Shown: one piece after another, positions 34,490-43,583 of the stretch | Layout of the letters: each line of letters starts with the position of its first letter | How positions within the stretch are numbered: position 1 is the first letter of the stretch | Source of the DNA: Macrococcoides equi | GTDB taxonomy: Bacteria; Bacillota; Bacilli; Staphylococcales; Staphylococcaceae | Assembly: GCF_047425865.1 (NCBI RefSeq) | Contig: NZ_CP179735.1 | DNA: 64,000 bases | Reading direction: 5' to 3' (one strand) | Translations under genes and position numbers: made by a program | The notes under the pieces: generated by a model | What the model was told of the DNA's origin: nothing | The model's input: only the letters and a program-made list of their open reading frames with translations | The model's database searches: none

Positions 34490-35124
34490 ATGCTATTTTC
34501 CATCGGGTGATAGACTTGGAAACCTTTTGACTCGAGTTCAGCGATGATATTTTGAGGATGCATTGATTGCATTCTAACAGTGACAATTTTTTTGCCCGTA
34601 TTTTTTTTATCACGGAATACCAAGATACTTTCAATTCCTGTTTTATACCGATGAAAAACTTCTGTGACTTCATGCATATTACCTGGTACATCAGGTATCT
34701 GAATCTGTATCGTTGTGCCTGGTGTCACAACACCAGTAAGTTCAATAAATGTATTTAACATATCTTTAGCGGTAACAATACCGATCACTTTCCCACGTTT
34801 CACGACAGGAATACTGCCGATTGATTCATTGTAGAAATCAAGCGCTATTTCTTCTACAAAATCAAGTGGGTGACAGGTAATTACTTGCGTATGCATAATT
34901 TTTGTGATTGAGACATCCAAATCAGACGGTGCACGTTCATTTAAATTAGAAGGTAATGCAAGTTTTATATCTCTATCGCTAATAATACCGAGTAACTTGT
35001 CATCATCATCTACAATAGGTACATGATGTATATTTTTTTCATCCATTAAGTGAATGACTTCCTTAATTGTCCCCTGTGCATTGAATGTTACACATGGACT
35101 GGTCATAATGCGTTCAACTAACAT
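34486..35124 (-). CDS. acuB: CBS-domain protein AcuB
   Basis: A 212-residue protein with two CBS domains (about 1-60 and 75-135: RIMTSPCVTFNAQGTIKEVI and ITKIMHTQVITCHPLDFVEE) and a C-terminal ACT-like domain (140-212). CBS pairs bind adenine nucleotides, so it may sense energy charge for the AcuA/AcuC control of AcsA; its precise job is not known. It sits nine bases after acuA and overlaps acuC. From memory, Staphylococcus aureus keeps acuA and acuC but not acuB, so its presence here is worth noting. Confidence 0.9.
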   Translation of the reverse strand: MLVERIMTSPCVTFNAQGTIKEVIHLMDEKNIHHVPIVDDDDKLLGIISDRDIKLALPSNLNERAPSDLDVSITKIMHTQVITCHPLDFVEEIALDFYNESIGSIPVVKRGKVIGIVTAKDMLNTFIELTGVVTPGTTIQIQIPDVPGNMHEVTEVFHRYKTGIESILVFRDKKNTGKKIVTVRMQSMHPQNIIAELESKGFQVYHPMENSI

Positions 35125-35133
35125 ATTATCCTC

Positions 35134-35766
35134 CTATAAGAAAAATCTATTTTGAAACCTTAAATTGTCAAAAGCTTGAATTTGTTCGTTATTGATACGT
35201 TTACCGATACGTGCCATCAATGAGTTTGCTGGATGGCTAGTAATTTCAGGATCATTTGTAGAAAAAACTTTCATCCCACAACTTCCCATCATACGCTGCA
35301 TAATCTCTTTATACTGAAAGACATCAAGTCCGCTACCTTTAAGGTCCCAATGCCAGTAATACTCAGTTGTGATGACGATAAAGTCTTCCATGGCATCATC
35401 CATCATGGCAACGCGAAGCATTTCACTACCAATACCTGCAGCACGATAATTTTTACTGATTTCGATGGCACCAAGTTCCAAAATATACGGAAGATTACCA
35501 TCCGACCAGCGCTCCATAGGATCTGGATAAAGATAGGTAGTGTAGCCGATAATATTAATTCCATCTCGGCAAATAATGATACGACCTTCTTCAAGATCTG
35601 CTATTTCAATAATTGCCTCAAACTGTTCATCCGGTCTTCTGAACGCAACCAATCCCTGATCAAACGTATATTTTTGAAGAGTTTTTCCATCAATAGGCCC
35701 TTCAACGATTAGCTCTTTGTCCATAAAGCTTAAAAGTGACTTATGATATGTTTTTATATGCTTCAT
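35134..35766 (-). CDS. acuA: Protein acetyltransferase AcuA (GNAT family)
   Basis: A 210-residue GNAT acetyltransferase. The acetyl-CoA-binding region is NYRAAGIGSEMLR (about 115-127), where R-x-x-G-I-G is the expected pyrophosphate loop. It inactivates acetyl-CoA synthetase by acetylating the lysine near its C-terminus, which is Lys547 in the acsA product here. It is the first gene of acuABC and is transcribed away from acsA, with 126 bases between starts. AGGAGG lies before the ATG. Confidence 0.93.
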   Translation of the reverse strand: MKHIKTYHKSLLSFMDKELIVEGPIDGKTLQKYTFDQGLVAFRRPDEQFEAIIEIADLEEGRIIICRDGINIIGYTTYLYPDPMERWSDGNLPYILELGAIEISKNYRAAGIGSEMLRVAMMDDAMEDFIVITTEYYWHWDLKGSGLDVFQYKEIMQRMMGSCGMKVFSTNDPEITSHPANSLMARIGKRINNEQIQAFDNLRFQNRFFL

Positions 35767-35820
35767 GCATCCTCCTTATGTGATGAATAAGATAAATTTG
35801 TAAAAAAGTTAATTTATTTT

Positions 35821-35878
35821 TTGAATTATCAGTTAATTGTATTATATAATAATAAATGAAATATTGAAAACGTTTACA
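35821..35878 (+). promoter_or_regulatory. acsA promoter with perfect downstream cre site
   Basis: TTGAAT (35821-35826) and TATAAT (35845-35850) with an 18-base spacer form a promoter candidate. TGAAAACGTTTACA at 35865-35878 matches the cre consensus TGWAANCGNTNWCA at every defined position. It lies downstream of the likely start of transcription and just before the ribosome site, so CcpA would act as a roadblock or block initiation. Confidence 0.85.
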
Positions 35879-35892
35879 AGGGGGATTTTTTT

Positions 35893-37605
35893 GTGAAGAC
35901 AGAAGTATTTAAGGCAGTAAGTGGTAATCACAACATGAAAGACTATGATAAAACATATGAGAACTTTGACTGGAAAGCAGTTGAAAAACAATTTTCATGG
36001 GCTGAAAATGGCAAAGTGAATATGGCTCATGAATGTATTGATCGTCACGTTGAAGACGGATACGGAGAAAAGGTAGCCTTATTATATAAGGATGCACATC
36101 GTAATGAACGATATTCATATCAGGATATGATGGTAAATTCGAATAAAGCGGCAAATGTTTTGGTTAACGAGGCAGGCGTGAAAAAAGGGGATCGCGTCTT
36201 TATCTTTATGCCACGTTCTCCAGAACTATATTTTGCATTGCTCGGTACATTAAAAATAGGTGCAATTGTCGGACCATTATTTGAAGCGTTCATGGAGAAA
36301 GCTGTAAAGGATCGTTTAGAAAATAGTGAGGCAAGTGTTATTATTACGACAAACAGTTTACTGAGTCGTATTCCGCAGCAGGAGTTACCTCACTTAAAAC
36401 ATATTGTCGTTGTTGATGAAGAGGTTGAAGATCAATATATCGATTTCAATAAGTTCTATAAGGATGCGTCAACTGAATTTGAAACAGAGTGGTTAACACT
36501 TGATGATGGTCTTATCCTGCACTATACTTCTGGCTCGACAGGTCAACCTAAAGGTGTATTACATGTTCAAAATGCTATGATTCAGCATTATATCTCAGGT
36601 CATTACGTATTAGATTTAAAAGAGGATGACGTATATTGGTGCACAGCAGACCCTGGTTGGGTAACGGGAACAAGTTACGGTATTTTTGCGCCGTGGCTAA
36701 ATCGTGCAACGAACGTTATTGCTGGTGGACGATTCTCACCAGAAGGTTGGTATGGTATTCTTGAACAATTTAAAGTGACGGTATGGTATTCAGCACCAAC
36801 TGCTTTCCGTATGTTAATGGGTGCTGGTGATGAACTGGTAGAAAAATATGATCTATCACATTTAAGACATATCTTATCCGTTGGTGAGCCGCTAAATCCT
36901 GAAGTAATTAAATGGGGAGATAAAGTATTTAAATTACGTATTCATGATACATGGTGGATGACTGAAACAGGTGGTCATATGATTGTTAACTTCCCGGATA
37001 TGGACATTAAATCAGGATCAATGGGTAAACCACTGCCAGGTGTACAGGCAGCGATTGTAGATGACCTGGGTAATGAATTGCCACCCAATAGAATGGGGAA
37101 CCTGGCGATGAAAGCAGGATGGCCGTCAATGATGAAAACAATCTGGAATAATGAACCTAAATATAAATCATATTTCTTACCTGGTGACTGGTATATTTCA
37201 GGGGATAGCGCCTATGTAGATGAAGACGGTTACTTCTGGTTCCAGGGTCGTGTTGATGATGTAATCATGACGGCTGGCGAACGTGTCGGACCGTTTGAAG
37301 TAGAATCTAAACTAGTAGAACATCCTGCAGTACAGGAAGCTGGAGTTATAGGTAAACCTGATCCGATTCGCGGAGAAATCATTAAAGCATTCATCGCTTT
37401 ACGAGAAGGTTATAAGGAAAGTGATGAACTTAAAGAAGAAATCAGGTTATTTGTGAAAGAAGGGCTCGCAGCGCATGCAGCACCTAGAGAGATTGAATTT
37501 AAAGATAAATTACCAAAGACCCGTTCAGGTAAGATTATGAGACGCGTATTAAAAGCTTGGGAACTAGATTTACCGACAGGTGATTTATCTACGATGGAAG
37601 ATTAA
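35893..37605 (+). CDS. acsA: Acetyl-CoA synthetase
   Basis: A 570-residue acyl-adenylate-forming enzyme making acetyl-CoA from acetate, ATP and CoA. The P-loop-like motif is YTSGSTGQPKGV (about 211-222). The C-terminal PKTRSGKIMRR motif holds the catalytic Lys547, the site acetylated by AcuA. The start is GTG at 35893, after AAGGGGGAT; no closer in-frame ATG has a ribosome site. It is under the cre site just upstream and is divergent from acuABC, so synthesis and inactivation of the enzyme are controlled from one region. Confidence 0.95.
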   Translation: MKTEVFKAVSGNHNMKDYDKTYENFDWKAVEKQFSWAENGKVNMAHECIDRHVEDGYGEKVALLYKDAHRNERYSYQDMMVNSNKAANVLVNEAGVKKGDRVFIFMPRSPELYFALLGTLKIGAIVGPLFEAFMEKAVKDRLENSEASVIITTNSLLSRIPQQELPHLKHIVVVDEEVEDQYIDFNKFYKDASTEFETEWLTLDDGLILHYTSGSTGQPKGVLHVQNAMIQHYISGHYVLDLKEDDVYWCTADPGWVTGTSYGIFAPWLNRATNVIAGGRFSPEGWYGILEQFKVTVWYSAPTAFRMLMGAGDELVEKYDLSHLRHILSVGEPLNPEVIKWGDKVFKLRIHDTWWMTETGGHMIVNFPDMDIKSGSMGKPLPGVQAAIVDDLGNELPPNRMGNLAMKAGWPSMMKTIWNNEPKYKSYFLPGDWYISGDSAYVDEDGYFWFQGRVDDVIMTAGERVGPFEVESKLVEHPAVQEAGVIGKPDPIRGEIIKAFIALREGYKESDELKEEIRLFVKEGLAAHAAPREIEFKDKLPKTRSGKIMRRVLKAWELDLPTGDLSTMED

Positions 37606-37647
37606 TGATAAAATTTGCGTAGAAATAAACTAAAATATTCGACAACT

Positions 37648-37661
37648 TGAAAGCGTTATCT
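37648..37661 (+). promoter_or_regulatory. Near-consensus cre site before fhs
   Basis: TGAAAGCGTTATCT matches the cre consensus except the last base. It overlaps a possible -35 box TTGAAA (37647-37652) between acsA and fhs, where no terminator is seen. Confidence 0.6.
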
Positions 37662-37707
37662 TATTATTAAATAGTAAAGACACTTTTAAGATTAGGAGAA
37701 TGTGAAA

Positions 37708-39375
37708 ATGACTAAATATTTATCAGATTTAGAAATCGCTAATCAAGCGACAGTTCGACCTATTTTGGAAATTGCAGAGGCAGCAGGAATACCTGCAGAA
37801 GCGGTAGAACCTTACGGCCATCACAAAGCTAAGATTGATCCTTCTAAAGTTACAACAAATAAAGAAGGTAAAGTCGTATTAGTTACTGCAATGAGTCCAA
37901 CGCCTGCAGGTGAAGGTAAATCAACTGTAACAGTTGGTATCTCTGATGCCTTCAAAGAATTAGGTAAAAGTGTTATGGTTGCCTTACGCGAACCTAGCTT
38001 AGGACCAGTTTTCGGTATGAAAGGTGGCGCGACAGGTGGAGGTCGTGCGCAAGTATTACCGATGGAAGAAATCAACTTGCACTTTAATGGTGACTTACAT
38101 GCAATTACTACTGCAAATAATGCATTAGCTGCATTCATCGATAACCATATCTATCAAGGAAACCAATTAAACATCGATCCACGTCGTGTTGAATGGAAAC
38201 GTGTTATTGACATGAACGACCGTACGTTACGTCAAGTTGTTGTTGGACTTGGTGGACCATTCAAAGGTGTACCTCGTGAAGATGGATTTGATATTACGGT
38301 TGCTTCTGAAATCATGGCAGTATTCTGTTTATCAAACAACATTACAGACTTAAAAGAAAACTTAGGTAAAATGACAATTGGATACACTTACGACCGTAAG
38401 CCGGTTACTGTTAAAGATTTAGGGGTTGAAGGTGCTTTAACGTTAATCCTTAAAGATGCATTAAAACCTAACTTTGTTCAAACAATTGAAGGAACACCTG
38501 CTTTAATTCATGGTGGACCATTTGCGAATATTGCGCACGGTTGTAACTCAATCATCGCAACAAAAACAGCGCGTAAATTAGCGGATATCGTTGTTACTGA
38601 GTCTGGTTTTGGTTCTGATTTAGGTGCAGAAAAATTCATGGATATCAAATCTCGTAAAGCTGAAATTCAACCGGATGCTATCGTTGTCGTTGCAACAATT
38701 CGTGCATTAAAAATGCATGGTGGCGTAGCGAAAACTGATCTTGCAAATGAAAATGTTGAAGCATTAAAATCTGGTATTCAAAACTTAGAAAAACATATCG
38801 AAAACTTACAATTATTTGGTGTTGAACCAGTCATCGCTTTAAACAACTTTGTAACAGATACAGATGCTGAGCGTGAATTCGTTCAAAACTGGGCGAAAGA
38901 ACGCGGTGTGAAATTAGCGTTAACTGAAGTTTGGGAGCATGGTGGAAAAGGCGGCGTTGAGCTTGCTAAGTTAGTACTTGAAGTATTAGATCAACCACAA
39001 AACTTCAAACCTTTATATGATTTATCATTACCAGTAGAAGAAAAAATCCGTACAATCGTACAAAAAATCTACGGTGCTGATGATGTTGTATTTGAAGAAA
39101 AAGCTAAAAAACAATTAAAAACTATCGTAGATAATGGATGGAATGAATATCCTGTATGTATGGCAAAAACACAATATTCATTCTCTGATGACCCTAAGAA
39201 ATTAGGTCGTCCATCTGGATTCAATATTACAATTCGTGAATTAATTCCTAAGACAGGTGCAGGATTTATCGTAGCATTAACAGGAGACATTATGACAATG
39301 CCAGGTTTACCGAAAGAACCAGCAGCGTTAAAAATGGATGTTGATGCAGAAGGTAATGCTGTAGGATTATTCTAA
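37708..39375 (+). CDS. fhs: Formate-tetrahydrofolate ligase
   Basis: A 555-residue ATP-dependent enzyme that makes 10-formyltetrahydrofolate from formate, feeding purine and formyl-Met synthesis. The nucleotide loop TPAGEGKS is at residues 65-72, and EPSLGPVFGMKGGATGGG and MPGLPKEPAA motifs match FTHFS. The ATG at 37708 has TTAGGAGA eight bases upstream and gives the standard 555 residues; an in-frame GTG six bases earlier is less likely. A strong terminator follows. Confidence 0.96.
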   Translation: MTKYLSDLEIANQATVRPILEIAEAAGIPAEAVEPYGHHKAKIDPSKVTTNKEGKVVLVTAMSPTPAGEGKSTVTVGISDAFKELGKSVMVALREPSLGPVFGMKGGATGGGRAQVLPMEEINLHFNGDLHAITTANNALAAFIDNHIYQGNQLNIDPRRVEWKRVIDMNDRTLRQVVVGLGGPFKGVPREDGFDITVASEIMAVFCLSNNITDLKENLGKMTIGYTYDRKPVTVKDLGVEGALTLILKDALKPNFVQTIEGTPALIHGGPFANIAHGCNSIIATKTARKLADIVVTESGFGSDLGAEKFMDIKSRKAEIQPDAIVVVATIRALKMHGGVAKTDLANENVEALKSGIQNLEKHIENLQLFGVEPVIALNNFVTDTDAEREFVQNWAKERGVKLALTEVWEHGGKGGVELAKLVLEVLDQPQNFKPLYDLSLPVEEKIRTIVQKIYGADDVVFEEKAKKQLKTIVDNGWNEYPVCMAKTQYSFSDDPKKLGRPSGFNITIRELIPKTGAGFIVALTGDIMTMPGLPKEPAALKMDVDAEGNAVGLF

Positions 39376-39382
39376 TATAACG

Positions 39383-39420
39383 AAAACAACCATAATCATG
39401 ATGATTATGGTTGTTTTTTT
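39383..39420 (+). terminator. Intrinsic terminator after fhs
   Basis: AAAACAACCATAATC pairs with GATTATGGTTGTTTT around ATGAT, followed by more T. Confidence 0.93.
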
Positions 39421-39449
39421 GTGTTAAGTTTTTATTATTTTCGGTTATG

Positions 39450-41825
39450 TTAATTTTGCTTTTTAGTAGCTTTGGCATTTCTTTTGGCTTGAGATAGCGT
39501 ATCTGCAGCATTTGATTTTGATGAGATTTTTTTCCTTGTTTCAGCATCAAGTTTTTGACCTAGACGTGCTAACACTTTAGGATTGTCTAATTTCTTTTGA
39601 GTTGTGTCAGTATTTTTCCAGACTAAACTGTCCTTAACAGGCTCGCTGCCATCACATGATCCTTGCTTAGCCATCGTATATTGACATAACTGAACTTTGC
39701 CGACACCAGCTGGCTGTTCGAAACGCTGTCCGACACCCATCTGAAGTTGGTCCTGCGTGGTAATCTGGTTGATGATATCACGCCATAACTTAAGTTGATA
39801 GTGGTTTTGTTCATCAAATGAAGTCGGAATATCATATCCCATCCAGATGCCCATCGTTACTTTCGGATTATAGGCTACAAATAAACTATCCTTCGCATCC
39901 TGTGTTGTACCCGTTTTTCCTGCCCAGTCCTGATTGTACATAAATGTACCTTTTAACTGATAGGCACTACCCGTATCTAATACACCACGTAATATATCAG
40001 TTGTAATATATGCTGTTTCAGGACTATACACGCGAACAGGACGTGCCTTGTGCTGATAAATAACTTTTCCATCACGCGTCTTAATGGATTCTATCATGTA
40101 GCTTTCCTGATAATTACCTTGATTCGCAAGCGTAGAAAATCCATCTACATTATTTTCAAGTGTAATATCTGTTGCTCCAAGAGCTAATGATAAGTTTTCC
40201 TGTTCCTGTTTAGGAATATTGAAATTCATCTTGTTCAGTAATTCCCATGGTTTTCTGTCCATAATACTTGAGTAAAGACGTAGTGTACTTAAATTGAGTG
40301 AGTTTTCAAGTGCATAACGTGTTGTGACTACGTTATATTCCATTTTTGCATAGTTCTCAGGAGAATAACCATTATAATCGAAACGTCTATCCAGCAAGGC
40401 AGTTTCTGGCGTTGTCATACCGTATTCTATTGCCGGTGCATAAGTTAATAATGGCTTGATAGTTGAACCTGGTGAACGTTTTGTTTTTGTCGCATGATTA
40501 TTTTGTGAATCTTTGTGATTACGACCACCGATGAATGACAGGATCTTACCAGTTTCATTATCTTTTAATAATACACCGACTTCCATATTGATTGGCTTAG
40601 ACTTTCCTTCTACAGTTCGTGCATATGAATAGTAATTAGGATTATCTTTAATCTGATCCATTGTGTCATAGATATTTTTATGGATTGTGGTGTCTATGAT
40701 ATAACCATTATTACGAATCGCACGATTAGCAATACCAATATACTTTTCTTCAAGTACTGGCGTTTCATCCAGCTCCTGCTTAGAGATATTATCTTTTTCA
40801 GCAAAGATATACTTTAATATATCAACGGCACGTGATTCAACTTCCTGTGTTAAGAAAGGATATTTCTCATTAGGTGCATCGAATTCTTTTGTGAAGGATT
40901 TTTTCAGATTGAATGCTTTAGCTTGCTGGTATTGTTCTTTCGTAATTTTCTTTTCCTGGTACATTCGTTTTAAGACATATTGTTGTCGCTCAAATCCGTA
41001 TTTCAAATCTTTATTTTTCTTTATCTCACCATTTTGCAGGAAAGGTGTATAAGTATATGGATTTTGTGGCATCCCTGCAATATAGGCAGCTTGCGCTATA
41101 TTTAATTTTTTAGCATCAACACCGAATATACCTTGGGCAGCTGCTTGAACGCCTGCGATATTCTGGCCATTTGTATTTCGTCCGAAACTTACCACATTTA
41201 AATACGCTTCAATAATCTCTTTTTTAGTTAATGACTTTTCAACTTTGAATGAAAGCATCATTTCTTTCGCTTTGCGTTTGAAAGAAGTTTCGTTAGTCAG
41301 CAGCTGATTTTTTATTAACTGCTGTGTTAACGTACTACCACCACTTGTGACACCCATATTTAAAAATTCTTGTGCTGTAGCACGGATAAATGCTTTAGGA
41401 ACGATTCCGTTATGATGATAGAAGTTCTCATCTTCAGTCGAAATCAATGCATCGATGACATATGGACTGATTTGATTGTATTTAATGACTTCACGCTGAA
41501 CATCTGCGTTAAGCGTTCCTAATGATTCACCTGTACCGAAGTAAACACTGGTACTTTGTGTCATCTCATATAATGACTTTTTTAGTGCAGCATTGTTTTT
41601 TACAGGTTCATCTTTTACCAGTGCAAGAAAATATCCTGTACCAAGTCCAAGGAGTAGGGTACCTAGTAAAATACCGGTAATCATTAAAAAAAGAAACGTG
41701 CGTGTTAAAGTTTCATAAATTCCATGAAACCAAACATATGGAGTGAATTCTATAGATTTGAACTGATTTTTAATATGTTCTTTATTTGTTATAGTTTTGA
41801 AAAATTGTCTTTGTTTTTTCGCCAT
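39450..41825 (-). CDS. Class A penicillin-binding protein (transglycosylase/transpeptidase)
   Basis: A 791-residue bifunctional PBP. A membrane anchor lies at about 41-70. The GT51 glycosyltransferase domain has the catalytic E131-D-E133 (STEDENFYHH) plus GGSTLTQQL and KRKAKEMMLS motifs. The transpeptidase has the nucleophile Ser454 in S454-T-I-K457, an S-L-N motif (NSLNLS) and KTGTT near residue 640. It therefore polymerises and cross-links peptidoglycan outside the membrane. A lysine-rich, possibly disordered tail ends the chain. It is divergent from tyrS and convergent with fhs. It resembles PBP1A-type proteins more than staphylococcal PBP2, but the subgroup is uncertain. Confidence 0.92.
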   Translation of the reverse strand: MAKKQRQFFKTITNKEHIKNQFKSIEFTPYVWFHGIYETLTRTFLFLMITGILLGTLLLGLGTGYFLALVKDEPVKNNAALKKSLYEMTQSTSVYFGTGESLGTLNADVQREVIKYNQISPYVIDALISTEDENFYHHNGIVPKAFIRATAQEFLNMGVTSGGSTLTQQLIKNQLLTNETSFKRKAKEMMLSFKVEKSLTKKEIIEAYLNVVSFGRNTNGQNIAGVQAAAQGIFGVDAKKLNIAQAAYIAGMPQNPYTYTPFLQNGEIKKNKDLKYGFERQQYVLKRMYQEKKITKEQYQQAKAFNLKKSFTKEFDAPNEKYPFLTQEVESRAVDILKYIFAEKDNISKQELDETPVLEEKYIGIANRAIRNNGYIIDTTIHKNIYDTMDQIKDNPNYYSYARTVEGKSKPINMEVGVLLKDNETGKILSFIGGRNHKDSQNNHATKTKRSPGSTIKPLLTYAPAIEYGMTTPETALLDRRFDYNGYSPENYAKMEYNVVTTRYALENSLNLSTLRLYSSIMDRKPWELLNKMNFNIPKQEQENLSLALGATDITLENNVDGFSTLANQGNYQESYMIESIKTRDGKVIYQHKARPVRVYSPETAYITTDILRGVLDTGSAYQLKGTFMYNQDWAGKTGTTQDAKDSLFVAYNPKVTMGIWMGYDIPTSFDEQNHYQLKLWRDIINQITTQDQLQMGVGQRFEQPAGVGKVQLCQYTMAKQGSCDGSEPVKDSLVWKNTDTTQKKLDNPKVLARLGQKLDAETRKKISSKSNAADTLSQAKRNAKATKKQN

Positions 41826-41872
41826 ACAAATTTCCTCCTGAATAGTTTTTAGTATATCATAATTATTCTGTC

Positions 41873-41901
41873 TTGACGTTATACTTTCTATTGGATAAAC
41901 T
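41873..41901 (+). promoter_or_regulatory. Promoter of the tyrS T-box transcript
   Basis: TTGACG (41873-41878) and TAAACT (41896-41901) separated by 17 bases, just upstream of the T-box leader. Confidence 0.65.
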
Positions 41902-41934
41902 AGTTACATAATTTAAATTAAACTGAATATCAAG

Positions 41935-42130
41935 GTTTTAGGACAAGTAGTGTGGCACAATGAATTTAGAGACTTAGTGGCTGGTGAAAACTAAGCATTG
42001 GAAACATGAATACACCTATACATTTGACCTTAAGGATAATGACCTTTTTCATTAATAAGTGATGATTTAATCATAAGTATGGTGGTACCGTGCAGAAGCA
42101 CCCTTACATTTTTGTAGGGGTGTTTTTTTA
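41935..42130 (+). promoter_or_regulatory. T-box riboswitch leader of tyrS
   Basis: The T-box core GGTGGTACCGTGC lies at 42080-42092 and is followed by a terminator hairpin (CACCCTTAC and TGTAGGGGTG, then T7, 42099-42129). A TAC tyrosine codon at 42011-42013 in the region expected for the specifier loop fits tRNA-Tyr sensing. The gap 41826-42203 otherwise holds only the promoters of the divergent genes and the tyrS ribosome site. Confidence 0.93.
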
Positions 42131-42203
42131 TCTAATTTATTAACTAGGAAGTGAGTTATCTGTTTTATCAGTTTAAAGAATAAATATTAGAGGAGGAACA
42201 AAG

Positions 42204-43460
42204 ATGGCAAATGCATTATTAGAAGAATTGAAGTGGAGAGGTTTAATTTATCAAGAAACTCATCCTGAAGAAATTGAAGCATTATTAAATAAGGAGAGCG
42301 TCAGTGTATATTGCGGAACTGATCCAACAGCAGACAGCTTGCATATTGGTCACTTGTTACCTTTTATGACATTAAAAAGATTCCAGCAACATGGCCACCG
42401 TCCCGTTGTCTTAATTGGTGGTGCAACTGGAATGATCGGTGATCCATCAGGACGTACCGACGAACGTACCTTACAAACACTTGAACAAGTTCAAAAGAAC
42501 GTAGATGGTATTCGCTCTCAAATGGAGCAGTTGTTTGAATTTGGTGGGGCTACAGGTGCGATGCGTGTAGATAACAAAGACTGGTTAGGTCAAATTGATT
42601 TGCTATCATTCCTGCGTGATTACGGCAAACACGTTGGTGTAAACTACCTACTAAGCAAAGATAGTATTGCATCAAGACTTGAAACAGGTATATCGTTTAC
42701 AGAATTTACGTATACTATTTTACAGGCGATTGACTTCGGACACTTAAACCGTGAGCACAACGTAAAACTTCAAATCGGTGGTAGTGATCAGTGGGGCAAC
42801 ATCACGAGTGGTTTAGAACTAATGCGTCGTATGTATGGTGAAGTAGAAGCGTACGGTATGACTGTACCATTAGTAGTGAAGTCAGACGGTAAGAAATTTG
42901 GTAAGTCTGAAGGTGGGGCTGTGTGGTTAGACCGCAAGAAGACGAGCCCATATGAATTCTACCAGTTCTGGATCAATACACCAGATGGTGATGTTATTAA
43001 ATTCTTAAAATACTTCACATTCCTAAGCAAAGAGGAGATTGAAGCATTAGAAACATCGGTAGAAACAGAACCACATCTACGCTTAGCGCAAAAGAAACTT
43101 GCTGAAGAAGTAACAAAATACGTGCATGACGAAGCAGCTTTAGAAGAAGCTATCAATATTACGAATGCACTTTTCAAAGGTGATTTAAAAGCATTAACAG
43201 CTGATCAGTTACGTACGAGCTTTAAAGATGTACCTCAAAAGACGGTTGAAAGCACAAATATTGTGGACGTATTAATTGAAGCGGGCATTGCACCAAGTAA
43301 GCGCCAGGCACGTGAGGATGTGACTAATGGTGCGATTTCACTGAATGGTGAGAAGGTTACAGATACGAATCATGAAATTACTGTGAATGATAAGATAGAA
43401 GACGAGTTTACCATTATTCGTCGCGGTAAAAAGAAATACTTTATGGTGACATATCAATAA
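42204..43460 (+). CDS. tyrS: Tyrosine-tRNA ligase
   Basis: A 418-residue class I aminoacyl-tRNA synthetase. The HIGH signature is H47-I-G-H50 and the KMSKS loop is K231-F-G-K-S235, the TyrRS variant. A C-terminal S4 domain (about 350-410) binds the tRNA. It charges tRNA-Tyr in the cytosol. AGAGGAGGA precedes the ATG. Control by the T-box leader is expected, and the transcript ends at the hairpin after the gene. Confidence 0.98.
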   Translation: MANALLEELKWRGLIYQETHPEEIEALLNKESVSVYCGTDPTADSLHIGHLLPFMTLKRFQQHGHRPVVLIGGATGMIGDPSGRTDERTLQTLEQVQKNVDGIRSQMEQLFEFGGATGAMRVDNKDWLGQIDLLSFLRDYGKHVGVNYLLSKDSIASRLETGISFTEFTYTILQAIDFGHLNREHNVKLQIGGSDQWGNITSGLELMRRMYGEVEAYGMTVPLVVKSDGKKFGKSEGGAVWLDRKKTSPYEFYQFWINTPDGDVIKFLKYFTFLSKEEIEALETSVETEPHLRLAQKKLAEEVTKYVHDEAALEEAINITNALFKGDLKALTADQLRTSFKDVPQKTVESTNIVDVLIEAGIAPSKRQAREDVTNGAISLNGEKVTDTNHEITVNDKIEDEFTIIRRGKKKYFMVTYQ

Positions 43461-43474
43461 AAGTTCTTTGTTTT

Positions 43475-43507
43475 GATGAGATGAAGTAAATTACTTCATC
43501 TCTTTTT
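43475..43507 (+). terminator. Intrinsic terminator after tyrS
   Basis: GAGATGAAGTAA pairs perfectly with TTACTTCATCTC around AA, followed by five T. Confidence 0.92.
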
Positions 43508-43583
43508 AAATTCTTAATTCAGCAGGGTTTAAAGCATATTTTTTAAGGGTAGAGTGAAATACTTACATAAAAGGAGATAAGAT

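Noticed and set aside
35233..35712. A 159-codon plus-strand frame antisense to acuA
   Set aside because: acuA is a clear GNAT gene; the antisense frame has no ribosome site or recognisable family.
39290..39550. An 86-codon minus-strand frame after the PBP gene
   Set aside because: It spans the fhs terminator and overlaps both the PBP and fhs genes in other frames; low-complexity Asn/Lys/His composition.
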